Source of the DNA: Prevotella sp. UBA2755
GTDB taxonomy: Bacteria > Bacteroidota > Bacteroidia > Bacteroidales > Bacteroidaceae
Direction: 5' to 3'
DNA: 33,948 nt
NCBI GenBank assembly: GCA_002353225.1
Contig: DEJF01000027.1
Location: forward strand, 56,740-90,687
How positions within the stretch are numbered: position 1 is the first letter of the stretch; every line of letters starts with the position of its first letter. The notes beneath the pieces are model-generated. The model had not been told where the DNA came from. It was given only the letters and a program-made list of their open reading frames with translations, and ran no database searches. Position numbers and translations under genes: made by a program. Below, piece by piece: positions 16,700 to 25,796 of the stretch.

Positions 16700-19600
16700 A
16701 TGAACAAAAAGGCATTCTTATTAACCATTTTTTTGTCGACATTGGTGATGACACTGAAGGCACAGGTGACGACAGCCGGCATCAGCGGTATCGTTATGGC
16801 TGGCAATGAAGAAGCCATCGGTGCCACTATCACAGCAAAGCATACGCCATCGGGAACCATCTACCGTGGTGTGACGAATATCAACGGACGCTATACCATC
16901 AGTGGTATGCGTGCAGGCGGACCTTACGAGGTGGAAATCTCGTATATCGGTTTCCAGACCAAGACATTCACGGAACTGCAACTACAACTGGGACAAAACA
17001 CCGTCATCGACGCCACCTTGTCGGAAGGCAGTGAGATGCTTGCCGAGGTCGAGGTGGTGGCGAAGAAGAACAACACCATGCGCTCCGACCGCTCGGGAGC
17101 CGTCACCAACCTGAACGCTGCTGCCATGTCGGTCATTCCTACTGTTGGGCGCAGCATGACAGACCTCATGAAACTGACACCACAGAGTTCATCGGCAAGT
17201 GGCTTGGCTATCGGTGGTGGTAATTTCCGCCAGTCGAGCGTCACCATCGACGGTGCGTCGTTCAATAACGCCTTCGGTCTGGGTGCCTCACCCCTGCCAG
17301 GCGGTGGCACACCAATCTCCTTGGATGCCATCGAGCAGATGACTGTCAGTATTACACCCTATGACGTGCGCCAGAGCGGTTTTACTGGTGGTGGCATCAA
17401 TGCCGTCACCAGAAGTGGTACTAATGAGTTCAAGGGAAGTGTCTATACCTATATCACCAGCACCAGCCTGCAAGGCTCACGCGTGGGAGATGCTACCCTC
17501 ACCATCGACAATGGGCATAACGACACCTATGGACTGACCTTCGGCGGTCCTATCATCAAGGACAAACTCTTCTTCTTCGTTAATGGAGAGATAGAGGATA
17601 ACGTCACCACGGGTCCCGCCGCTCGTGCCGGTAATGGTGCGACACCGTATACGGTTACCAACCGCCGTCCACAGATTGAGGAACTGGAGAGTCTCTCTTC
17701 TTATATGGAGAAGACCTACGGACTCACGACAGGTCCTTGGCAAGGTTATAATGTAAAGACTCCTGCCTTCCGTATCTTGGCACGTCTCGACTGGAACATT
17801 AATGATAACCATAAGTTCAATGTCCGTTTCACCAAGTCCAACCGCAAGGTATCTAACAATGCCTCTGCCTCACGCTCCATCGGCAGCAACCAAGCAACGG
17901 CGATCTATGGCGGTAACCAGAACAGTTATGGTAGTCTGACGAACTACGGCATGAACTCTTTGTCGAGCCGCTACTTTTCCGAATACCGCTTCACCTCTGT
18001 TGCCGCTGAGTTGAACAGCAAGTTCGGTAAGTTCCATAACACCCTGCGTGGCACTTACTCTTTCCAAGACCAGCCACGCTCTACCGAGTATAACGATGCA
18101 GCCCCCGTCGTCGAGATTGTTATGAATGACGGACAGGACCACTATCCCTCATGGGCGATGCTTGGAGATGTCTTCACATACGGCAACCTCGCACAGACAA
18201 AGACTACCGTCATCACCGACGAGGCGAATGTCACCCTCGGCAAGCACAACCTGTTTGCCGGTATCCAGTTTGAACATAACTATGCCGCCAACGGCTATGC
18301 ACAGGCTGCCGCAGGCTACTATGCCTTCGAGGCAACTCCCGAGGAGGCAAGCACAGGCAACTGGGGAGCCGTTTTCGGCCGCCAGCCCCGTGTGTTCGGC
18401 ATCACATACGGCAACAACGATGCCCATTCCATGTTCATCTCCGACATGAAGACCAACCAGTGGTCGTTTTACATACAAGACAACGTCAGTTGGTCGGAGC
18501 GTTTCCGCACTTCTTTCGGTGTGCGCTTCGAACTGCCCACCTACCCCTCGTTGGACAACAACTTCAACAAGGACTATTATGATATCGACTTTGGCGGTAA
18601 GCACTTCCGCACCGATAATGTACCCTCGGCAAGTGTCAGTTTCTCACCACGTGTTGGTTTCAACTGGGATATCACGGGCGACCGTAAGTACATCCTCCGC
18701 GGCGGTACTGGTCTCTTTGTAGGACGCATGCCTTTCGTATGGCTCGTCTCCTCCGTCGGCAACTCAGGAATGGGACAGACCTCTTATGTGGCAACTCTTG
18801 CCAACGGCAAGAAAATGCCCACTTTCACCATGAGTCAGGCAGATATGCTACAGCAGATTGGAGCCACCAGCCAGACTACAGTGCCCACCAGTCCTACCAT
18901 CCTCAGTGACGACCTCCGCATGCCAAAGACATGGAAGGCGTCTCTTGCCTTCGATGCCAAACTGCCCGGAGATATTGACTTCACATTAGAGGGTATCTTC
19001 AACAAAGACCTCAACCCCGTTGTCGTCTCTAATGCCGATATCTATTGGGACGGTGCCTCTACCGTCGACCTCGGTCATGGCGACGTGCGCCATAAGATGT
19101 CATACTACGACGCAGGGCACTCCGCCTACGTCTTAGAGAACGCTGGTTCCAAGGCATATTATATGTCACTGACCGCCCTGTTACGCAAGTCTTTCGACTT
19201 CGGCTTAGACCTCTCTGCCTCCTACACCCTCTCCAAGGCAAAGTCCTATACCGAGGGGATTGGCGACCAGGTATCATCCGCCTATAACAACTACCGTAAT
19301 TCCGTCCATGCCGTCAATGACAAGGAGACTGGCTATGCCACCTATGTGGCACCCAACCGTCTGCTGCTCTCCGCCAGTTACAAACTCAAGGAATCTAAGA
19401 ATGCTACCTCCACATTCAGTCTGATATACGATGGTTATCAGTACGGCTACTTAGGTAACTACTCCTACAGCCGCTACTCCTATATCTTCAGTAATAATAT
19501 CAATAGCGATCCCTCCGCCCCCGGCAACTTGCTCTATATCCCTGCCTCCCGTGAGGAACTCAACGGCTGGAACTTCACTGACAATGGTTCCGTGGACGGT

Positions 19601-20002
19601 CAGACCTATACTGCCGACATGCAGCGCGACGACTTCTGGACATTCATCAACCAGGATGACTACCTGAAGAACCGTAAAGGACAGTACACCGAGCGTGGTG
19701 GTGCCAAGATGCCATGGCATCATCAACTGGACTTCAAATATACCCGTGACATGAGCCTCAACTGGGGTAAGACAAAGCACACCCTGCAGTTAGGCATCGA
19801 CATCCTCAACCTACCAAACTTCCTTTGCAAGGACTGGGGACTCTTCAAACAGATCACGGGTAATGACCTGCTGACCTTCAGAGACGGAAAGTACACCTAT
19901 AATACGGTGAATGGTGCCCGCCATCTAAGCACTTCCCAGAATTTCCAGAGCGCAGCCTCCACCTACCAGATTATGTTTACGATCCGATATCTCTTCAATT
20001 AA
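16700..20002 (+). CDS. Oar-like TonB-dependent outer-membrane receptor
   Basis: 1100 residues: signal peptide (ends near residue 22, LKAQ), a carboxypeptidase-regulatory-like beta-sandwich (about 25-110, with GRYTISGMRAGGPYEVEISYIGF), a plug domain (about 125-250, with RSMTDLMKLTPQ and SSVTIDGASFNNAFG) and a long C-terminal barrel ending IRYLFN. It belongs to the Oar/CarA-type receptors that lack a neighbouring SusD. The preceding gene is a phosphate-type transporter at 27 nt, which suggests coupled outer-membrane uptake; the ligand is not shown by sequence. A hairpin follows the stop. Confidence 0.9.
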   Translation: MNKKAFLLTIFLSTLVMTLKAQVTTAGISGIVMAGNEEAIGATITAKHTPSGTIYRGVTNINGRYTISGMRAGGPYEVEISYIGFQTKTFTELQLQLGQNTVIDATLSEGSEMLAEVEVVAKKNNTMRSDRSGAVTNLNAAAMSVIPTVGRSMTDLMKLTPQSSSASGLAIGGGNFRQSSVTIDGASFNNAFGLGASPLPGGGTPISLDAIEQMTVSITPYDVRQSGFTGGGINAVTRSGTNEFKGSVYTYITSTSLQGSRVGDATLTIDNGHNDTYGLTFGGPIIKDKLFFFVNGEIEDNVTTGPAARAGNGATPYTVTNRRPQIEELESLSSYMEKTYGLTTGPWQGYNVKTPAFRILARLDWNINDNHKFNVRFTKSNRKVSNNASASRSIGSNQATAIYGGNQNSYGSLTNYGMNSLSSRYFSEYRFTSVAAELNSKFGKFHNTLRGTYSFQDQPRSTEYNDAAPVVEIVMNDGQDHYPSWAMLGDVFTYGNLAQTKTTVITDEANVTLGKHNLFAGIQFEHNYAANGYAQAAAGYYAFEATPEEASTGNWGAVFGRQPRVFGITYGNNDAHSMFISDMKTNQWSFYIQDNVSWSERFRTSFGVRFELPTYPSLDNNFNKDYYDIDFGGKHFRTDNVPSASVSFSPRVGFNWDITGDRKYILRGGTGLFVGRMPFVWLVSSVGNSGMGQTSYVATLANGKKMPTFTMSQADMLQQIGATSQTTVPTSPTILSDDLRMPKTWKASLAFDAKLPGDIDFTLEGIFNKDLNPVVVSNADIYWDGASTVDLGHGDVRHKMSYYDAGHSAYVLENAGSKAYYMSLTALLRKSFDFGLDLSASYTLSKAKSYTEGIGDQVSSAYNNYRNSVHAVNDKETGYATYVAPNRLLLSASYKLKESKNATSTFSLIYDGYQYGYLGNYSYSRYSYIFSNNINSDPSAPGNLLYIPASREELNGWNFTDNGSVDGQTYTADMQRDDFWTFINQDDYLKNRKGQYTERGGAKMPWHHQLDFKYTRDMSLNWGKTKHTLQLGIDILNLPNFLCKDWGLFKQITGNDLLTFRDGKYTYNTVNGARHLSTSQNFQSAASTYQIMFTIRYLFN

Positions 20003-20031
20003 CCGGAAAGAGAGTTTCTCCCACATATTAT

Positions 20032-20063
20032 AATCCCCAAGAACGGCATTGTTCCTGGGGATT
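20032..20063. terminator. bidirectional hairpin between the receptor gene and the HhH gene
   Basis: Arms of 13 nt (20032-20044 and 20051-20063) pair with one A-C mismatch around a 6-nt loop; T-rich sequence follows on the plus strand. The hairpin lies 29 nt after the receptor stop and 3 nt from the HhH stop on the other strand. Confidence 0.85.
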
Positions 20064-20066
20064 TAT

Positions 20067-22064
20067 TTAAAATTTCCATCTGATCTGTACATCCATATCT
20101 GCCATGGAGGAATGATTGATCTCTTGCAAATCACTGCTAATCTTAGAACGGTCAAAATAGTTGGTGACTCCTAACTTGGCTATCAGCAGGAGGTGTCTCC
20201 CCATATCGGCACGAGCCATGAAAGCATATCGGATACCTTTGCCGTAAAGCATAAGGGATGAGAAGTTGTAGAGGACAGAACGCTCATATAGATAGAGGCG
20301 ACTTTCGTAATTGTCTGTATGAAAATAAGCAAAATTAGTTGAAAACTGAAACCTCTGCCATGAGTAGGTAACCTGCTCTGTAAGCATAAAGCCCTTGTCA
20401 TGATCCTTATAAGTAACATCAATACCATCGAACTGGGACTGTAGGGAAAGACCGATAGGAGAGTCATAAATAAGACGTAACCGCACCCGATGCTCGATGC
20501 GGTTGAGAAGCATCGTTTTCTCTGGATTGTCCTTTTGGCGGATATGTAGTCGATAACGACCCTCCAGTCGCCATCTATTATTAAATAATGTACGCGCGAA
20601 TATCATAGTATCAAAAGCATCACTGGGGAGACTTACCTGATACCTTTTCCACGTGAAATGAGCATAATCAACATACCAGTTAATAGTGAGTTTCGGTGTT
20701 GGCTGCCATATAAGTCCTAAATAGACACCATGCTCATTCTGTATACTGGAGCCTTCGCAAAAACTTAGTGCATGGAGAGCCGTGTATTTCTTATCATAGT
20801 AACGGTGAAGCAGCATGAGTTTCAAAGGGTGATATGGCGTGAAACTGAATTGGTGGATGGTAGCAAGGGCTCCTTCCCGATTAAATGCTGTCTCACCTGA
20901 AAAGGAAAACCTTGCGTTAGTATAGCCATAGTCCATACTCATATTCAGAAAGTCTTTTCCCTCAGCAGCATAGCGGCGATAGGGAGTATTCTCCTTTTGT
21001 GGTGTTAGACGTCTGTCAAGATGGGTATAGAGTATATTCGTATGGATAAAGAGACTTCCTTTACGCCATCCGATACTTCCTCCTAAATCTGTCTCATGAG
21101 TATTGTTTTTCTTACTCATCTCAGTTGGGGTACGGTGATCATTGCTATAATAGAGCGTCCGTGCCGTACTATCTTTGTTGAGCGTCGCATCCAAGGGTCT
21201 ATATGAAGCGAAGGCTGTTAGTTGCCAGTGATGGTGCAGTCGGATAGTGGCTGCGATACCTCGCATATAACCTTTAGTAGATGGAGAGGAATGAGGGCGC
21301 AGTGTCGCCGTAGAACGTCCTAATGATTCGAGTGTGGATAGTTTTCCTAAGTAAAAACCACCATTCATGATAAGTCCCATACCTTGCTGTACCCGATACA
21401 TTCCTATGCAAAGATTATCGATGCGGCCAATGTCCTTTAGTTGGAAGTAATAGGAATAATGGTCATAGCCCCATCTGTTCCTGTCGGCGAAGAATGGCTC
21501 ACCAGCGTTATTTGCTCCTGTTACTCCGAGTTTCACACGGTTTTGGTAAGTCAGTTGATAACGAAAGGAATGCTGATAGCGAGAACCTAAGTAGCCCTCC
21601 CGAAAACCCTTTCGGGTATAGAAGGGAATCTTCCCCGTTGCCAATATTTGATGCTTTCCGTGTCGGAATACTGAATCTATCCGTAATCGGTTGTCGCTCT
21701 TCATAGGTTCACCTATATAGACAAAAAACCTCAGTAATTGTCTACGCGCCGCATCCAACGAGGATATCATCTGCAATTCCCCAATGGAACGGATAGCACC
21801 ATAGCGATGGATATATGCCAATAGTTCTTCTATTTGTTGAGCCGTGAGGAAGGGCAACTGCTCCAATTCCTCCCGTTTAGCCTGATTCAGATTGATAGGA
21901 TGAACTGCCTGTTCTGATAACTCATCATAGGCATCCGCCAGGGCAGACCCTGCTTCCTCTGAATCTGCCCACTGACGGAGTGCTTCCTCCCAGTCTGCCA
22001 TATCTTGAGCAGAACACGTTAGGGAAGATACTGTAATGAATAATAATAAAACTCTTAATTTCAT
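20067..22064 (-). CDS. exported helix-hairpin-helix protein with barrel-like body
   Basis: 665 residues. After a signal peptide (about 1-20) comes a helix-hairpin-helix region (about 57-118, INLNQAKREELEQLPFLTAQQI) of the ComEA type. The remaining 540 residues are rich in aromatic and alternating strands (for example KLGVTGANNAGEPF, LRLIYDSPIGLSLQSQFDG) and end WKF, consistent with an outer-membrane barrel. The HhH motif usually binds DNA; in exported Bacteroidota proteins of this plan its role is unknown to me. It faces the TonB-dependent receptor convergently and shares a terminator. A possible promoter box lies only 4 nt upstream of the start codon. Confidence 0.8.
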   Translation of the reverse strand: MKLRVLLLFITVSSLTCSAQDMADWEEALRQWADSEEAGSALADAYDELSEQAVHPINLNQAKREELEQLPFLTAQQIEELLAYIHRYGAIRSIGELQMISSLDAARRQLLRFFVYIGEPMKSDNRLRIDSVFRHGKHQILATGKIPFYTRKGFREGYLGSRYQHSFRYQLTYQNRVKLGVTGANNAGEPFFADRNRWGYDHYSYYFQLKDIGRIDNLCIGMYRVQQGMGLIMNGGFYLGKLSTLESLGRSTATLRPHSSPSTKGYMRGIAATIRLHHHWQLTAFASYRPLDATLNKDSTARTLYYSNDHRTPTEMSKKNNTHETDLGGSIGWRKGSLFIHTNILYTHLDRRLTPQKENTPYRRYAAEGKDFLNMSMDYGYTNARFSFSGETAFNREGALATIHQFSFTPYHPLKLMLLHRYYDKKYTALHALSFCEGSSIQNEHGVYLGLIWQPTPKLTINWYVDYAHFTWKRYQVSLPSDAFDTMIFARTLFNNRWRLEGRYRLHIRQKDNPEKTMLLNRIEHRVRLRLIYDSPIGLSLQSQFDGIDVTYKDHDKGFMLTEQVTYSWQRFQFSTNFAYFHTDNYESRLYLYERSVLYNFSSLMLYGKGIRYAFMARADMGRHLLLIAKLGVTNYFDRSKISSDLQEINHSSMADMDVQIRWKF

Positions 22065-22068
22065 GGTG

Positions 22069-22076
22069 CAAAGTTA
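22069..22076 (-). promoter_or_regulatory. possible -7 box at the HhH gene start
   Basis: Minus strand TAACTTTG matches TAnnTTTG but lies 4 nt from the ATG, and the -33 box is missing. If active, the transcript would be leaderless or nearly so. Confidence 0.3.
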
Positions 22077-22254
22077 CAACATTTATCAGGTTGCATCACT
22101 TACGAAATGTTCCAAAAACATTAACTTTTGTTCCATACTCTTGAAAAACCGCTGTTTTTGTAATAATAAATGTTAAAATGGGGGAAATGTCCCTCATGAT
22201 ACATCTGGCAAAGAACTTGTAACTTATGGAATATATAAATCCATACAAATGGCT

Positions 22255-22262
22255 TACCTTTG
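22255..22262 (+). promoter_or_regulatory. possible -7 box of the broken DUF3857 gene
   Basis: TACCTTTG matches TAnnTTTG; the expected -33 site reads ATAT, so support is weak. The ATG at 22293 would follow a leader of about 26 nt. Confidence 0.35.
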
Positions 22263-22292
22263 CATCCGTTATCAATCTTTTATCTGAAAATT

Positions 22293-23473
22293 ATGAAACT
22301 AAGAAGAACCGCTCTTTTAGTTTATTCATTCGTTATCGGACTGAACGTTACCGCACAGTCTGCTGTGAACATGAAATTTGGCAAACCTACCAAGGAGGAG
22401 TTACAGATGACTACCTACGCGGAGGACAGCACTGCCGAAGCCGTGGTGCTCTGTCGACTGACTGATGTCAATTTCTCTATCCAACAGAACGGCTATCTGG
22501 TGGACTACCATGAGAAGATACGTATCAAAGTGCTGAAACCCGAGGGGACACGATGGGCTAACATGACGATTCCATACTACAAAATTGACACTGATAAGAA
22601 TAAAATGAGAGCATCGAAGTTCTCGCTGATGACAGGAGACATGAGTGGTAACTTCATACAGGGGGCTCGTTCATTGATAACGCTCTGGGGAATTTCAGTG
22701 ATGAGGATGTAGAGGACCTGAAGGTGATTGCCTATAACTTGGAGGGCAACAAGACCGTGAAGTCATCACTGAACAAGAAAACGGTGGTGAAGGAGCAGGT
22801 AGACGAACAGCAGTACCAATTACGCTTCACGGTACCTAATATGAACGTGTGGAACGTGAACGACTACTATGCAGGTATCATCATGGAACTGAAGAGTTTC
22901 AGTCTGCAGAACACGATGATGATGGACTGTATCAAGTCGTGGGAACAGATAGACCAGATACTGCTGGACGACGAAGACTTGGGAAAGCAACTGAGTCACC
23001 ATAGTCCATTGCGTCAGGAACTGGAGAATGCGAAGGTGACGGACATCACCAGTCAAAAAGAAAGGGCTGAGGCTGTCTGCAAACTGGTGATGGACCATGT
23101 GAAATGGAACGAGAAATATGCACTATGGCCTCGCAGTACCAGTGAGACATTAAAGGAGGGAAGCGGCTCGAATGCCGATATCAATATGCTACTCATCCAG
23201 TCGCTGAGAGACGCGGGATTGGATGCGTCACCGATAGTGCTACGTTCCCGTGACAAGGGATTATTACCCCATAACTTCCCCTCGTTACGCAAACTCACCA
23301 CTTATATCATCGCAGTAAACACTGATAGTTCGAATGTATATATTGATGCTTCAATGGGCGGAAAGGTTAATCTGCTACCAGCCTCGCTGATCGTAGAGCG
23401 TGCCCGTATGGTGCAGAGTGGGAAGAAGAGTCACTGGGTGAACTTGCGGAACGTTCAGAAGAGTTCCCGATAA
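22293..23473 (+). pseudogene. DUF3857/transglutaminase-like protein, frameshifted and truncated
   Basis: The first piece (22293-22712) has a signal peptide and the start of a DUF3857 domain (YLVDYHEKIRIKVLKPEG). At the run of five G (22662-22666) the frame is lost. One G more would restore GGSFIDNALGNFSDEDVEDL and join the second piece, which then reads to 23473. Relative to the family's usual 620-680 residues, the middle of the domain seems deleted (from FTVPN to a point before VWNVNDYY). The C-terminal part is missing too: the frame stops inside the 3' end of the convergent GT4 gene. The piece GSNADINMLLIQSLRDAGLDA is the transglutaminase-like core, without the usual cysteine. A sequencing error at the G-run could explain the frameshift but not the deletions. 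Confidence 0.75.
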
Positions 23474-24597
23474 ACTGCTAATACTTGTCCTGCTACATCA
23501 GTGCCGCGGAAACGCTCGATGTATTGTTGGCTAAGACGGATACGCTCGTCTCTGCCGTCGGCTCCCTCCAGTACAGAAAGGAGGGCTGCCGCCATGCCTT
23601 CAACATCGTCAGGGTCGACATAGAGACAGGAGGGACCTCCTGCTTCCTCCAGACAGGAACCGGTACAGGCAACAACGGGAAGCCCTGCGGCAATGGCTTC
23701 AATGATGGGGATACCGAAACCTTCGTAACGGGAGGGATAGACAAATGCCTCAGCAAGACTATAGATAACGGCAAGGTCGGCGTCAGGTACACCACTCAAC
23801 AGGTGGAGACGGTTACTCTGGGGTAATGTCTGTGCGTACTTGGTCTGTCTGCCGACAGCCACCAGATGGATATCGGAGGGCAGCAGAGACAGTGCGTCGA
23901 CGGCAAGACGGAGATTCTTACGGTGCTCGATGGTACCGACGTTCAGGATGAAACGCTCAGGGAGAAGGTAACGCTGACGTACCTCCTGCTGTTGGTCGGG
24001 GGTGACTGCGGTAGAGAAACGGGGTGCATAACTCTGATAGACAAGACGGATGCGCTCGTCGGAGATATGTCCATACTCCATGATATCCTGTTTGGTACGC
24101 TCACTGATGGCAATGATACGGTCAGCCTCCTTAATGGTCTGATGGAACTTCCACGCATAGAGTTTTGTGTCTATCCAGTGATAGTATTCGGGATGACGCA
24201 GGAAAATGAGGTCGTGGATGGTTACCACACTTCGGATACCACTCTTTCGGATACCGATAGGCAATTCACCAGATAAACCGTGATACAATTGGATACCGTC
24301 TCGTCTCAGATCGTTGACGATACCGTAGGTACGCCAGAGGGTAGAATTGAAGGATTGAAGAATGGAAGTAATCGTCGCAAGACGCTTTGCTTGCAAAGAA
24401 TTGAAGGATGGATAGCGGAACTGGGCACCCTCGATGATTTGTTGACGCAAGTCGTCCCTGCCCTTGTCGGGGGCATAAAGGAGGTACTCCATATCGGTGT
24501 CACTCCGACGGATGAGGTCGTTGACGAGGGTACGCCCATAACTGCCGAGACCTGTCCCGTTGCGTACGATTCGTTTTGCGTCAAAACCGATAATCAT
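23455..24597 (-). CDS. glycosyltransferase family 4 protein
   Basis: 380 residues. The N-terminal Rossmann domain starts MIIGFDAKRIVRNGTGLGSYGR; the C-terminal domain has NVGTIEHRKNL (219-229), VAVGRQ, and the nucleotide-sugar motif YEGFGIPIIEAIAAGLPVVA (291-310), typical of GT-B family 4 enzymes. It transfers a sugar from a nucleotide donor; acceptor and donor are unknown. The start overlaps the rffA stop by 4 nt, so the two are co-transcribed from the divergent promoter at 25755-25790. Residues about 63-85 (PSFNSLQAKRLATITSILQS and on) come from a 54-bp direct duplication and look inserted. The 3' end overlaps the broken DUF3857 gene. Confidence 0.85.
   Translation of the reverse strand: MIIGFDAKRIVRNGTGLGSYGRTLVNDLIRRSDTDMEYLLYAPDKGRDDLRQQIIEGAQFRYPSFNSLQAKRLATITSILQSFNSTLWRTYGIVNDLRRDGIQLYHGLSGELPIGIRKSGIRSVVTIHDLIFLRHPEYYHWIDTKLYAWKFHQTIKEADRIIAISERTKQDIMEYGHISDERIRLVYQSYAPRFSTAVTPDQQQEVRQRYLLPERFILNVGTIEHRKNLRLAVDALSLLPSDIHLVAVGRQTKYAQTLPQSNRLHLLSGVPDADLAVIYSLAEAFVYPSRYEGFGIPIIEAIAAGLPVVACTGSCLEEAGGPSCLYVDPDDVEGMAAALLSVLEGADGRDERIRLSQQYIERFRGTDVAGQVLAVYRELF
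24343..24409. repeat. 54-nt direct duplication with short-period tract in the GT4 gene
   Basis: AGAATTGAAGGAT occurs at 24343-24355 and again at 24397-24409, 54 nt apart (18 codons, so in frame). The first copy is followed by 8-nt periodic units, and a palindrome CTTTGC-TT-GCAAAG sits just before the second copy. The whole is read as residues 63-85. Confidence 0.75.
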
Positions 24598-25736
24598 TGG
24601 TTAACAGTTAGCGATGTGATACCCTCCAACACCAGTTGTCCTACACGGGTAGCATCCTCGTCGCTCAACTCATAATAGAGGGGCAGACGCACGAGACAGT
24701 CACCATAATGGTCGCAATGAACCAGCGGTTCACCTTTGAACTGGTCTTTATAGTAAGCACTGGAGTGCAATGGCAGGTAGTGGAAGGTGGTCTGTATGTC
24801 GTGTTCCTTGAGGAATGCCATCAGTTGGGTGCGGAACTCCAAGGAGGGGCACACGAGGTAATACATGTGACCGTTATTAGTGGCATAGGAAGGAATGTCC
24901 GGCAACTGGATACCCTGTGGCTCGACTTTGCCACGCAGGATGCAGTCGTAAATATTCCAGATACGGATGCGCTTACCCTGTATGTCCTCCAACTGCTCCA
25001 GTTGTGCCCACAAGAAGGCAGCATTGAACTCGGAGGGAAGGAATGACGAGCCAATGTCACACCACCCGTATTTGTTGACCATTCCCCGATAGAACTCAGC
25101 ACGGTTGGTACCCTTCTCCCAGATAATCTCGGAGCGACGGACGAAACGCTCATCGTTAACGACGAGCATACCACCCTCGCCACAATTAATATTCTTTGTC
25201 TCATGGAAGGAGAAAGCCCCCAGATGACCAATACCGCCCAAGGGACGACCCTTGTAGAAGGAGTCAATGGAATGCGCCGCGTCCTCAACGACGAGGAGGT
25301 GATGCTCCTCTGCCAGTGCCATGATGGCATCCATGTCACAGGCAACACCTGCATAATGCACGACGACAATGACCTTGGTATGCTCGTTGATAAGTGGACG
25401 GATGGTGTCGACAGTGATATTGGGGTTGTCGGCACTACTGTCGGCAAACACCACCTTGGCACCCTCGCGCAGAAAAGCGATGGCTGACGACACAAAGGTA
25501 TAGGAAGGCACAATCACCTCGTCGCCAGGGTGTAAGTCGCATAGCATGGCACACATCTCCAAGGCATCCGTACCCGAGGTACACAACAGACATTTCCTAA
25601 AGCCGTAACGCTTCTCGAAGAACGCATGACAACGTTTGGTGAAATCACCATTTCCCGACATGGTCATGGAACCACACACCTCTTTTATATAGTCCAATTC
25701 ACGACCAGAACAATAGGGTTTATTAAAAGGAATCAT
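24594..25736 (-). CDS. rffA: sugar aminotransferase of the RffA/WecE type
   Basis: 380 residues, the usual length of DegT/DnrJ/EryC1 aminotransferases. The start MIPFNKPYCSGRELDYI is the signature of dTDP-4-amino-4,6-dideoxygalactose transaminase. Lysine 181 in SFHETKNINCGEGG is the PLP lysine, and VEDAAHS (150-156) supplies the aspartate that binds the ring nitrogen. It makes a 4-amino-6-deoxy sugar nucleotide from the 4-keto form with glutamate. The GT4 gene follows with a 4-nt overlap. The promoter lies in the near-palindrome at 25755-25790 and is shared, divergently, with the GtrA operon. Confidence 0.9.
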   Translation of the reverse strand: MIPFNKPYCSGRELDYIKEVCGSMTMSGNGDFTKRCHAFFEKRYGFRKCLLCTSGTDALEMCAMLCDLHPGDEVIVPSYTFVSSAIAFLREGAKVVFADSSADNPNITVDTIRPLINEHTKVIVVVHYAGVACDMDAIMALAEEHHLLVVEDAAHSIDSFYKGRPLGGIGHLGAFSFHETKNINCGEGGMLVVNDERFVRRSEIIWEKGTNRAEFYRGMVNKYGWCDIGSSFLPSEFNAAFLWAQLEQLEDIQGKRIRIWNIYDCILRGKVEPQGIQLPDIPSYATNNGHMYYLVCPSLEFRTQLMAFLKEHDIQTTFHYLPLHSSAYYKDQFKGEPLVHCDHYGDCLVRLPLYYELSDEDATRVGQLVLEGITSLTVNQ

Positions 25737-25754
25737 CGTCTTATAGCAATTATT

Positions 25755-25786
25755 TTTGCAAAGTTACGAAATATTTCGTACTTTTG
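25755..25786 (+). promoter_or_regulatory. promoter of the GtrA operon
   Basis: TTTG (25755-25758) and TACTTTTG (25779-25786) are exactly 20 nt apart. The ATG at 25797 is only 10 nt after the -7 box, so the leader is about 6 nt and the mRNA is almost leaderless. It interlocks with the minus-strand promoter at 25759-25790. Confidence 0.85.
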
Positions 25787-25790
25787 CAAA
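25759..25790 (-). promoter_or_regulatory. promoter of the rffA-GT4 operon
   Basis: On the minus strand TTTG (25787-25790) and TAACTTTG (25759-25766) are exactly 20 nt apart. The leader to 25736 is about 18 nt. Each TTTG of this promoter abuts a TTTG of the opposite one, giving TTTGCAAA at both ends. Confidence 0.85.
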
Positions 25791-25796
25791 CAGAAT

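Noticed and set aside
24821..25513. Minus-strand frame of 230 codons over rffA
   Set aside because: It is a shifted reading of the aminotransferase gene on the same strand; composition is rich in S, R and P, as expected for an out-of-frame shadow.
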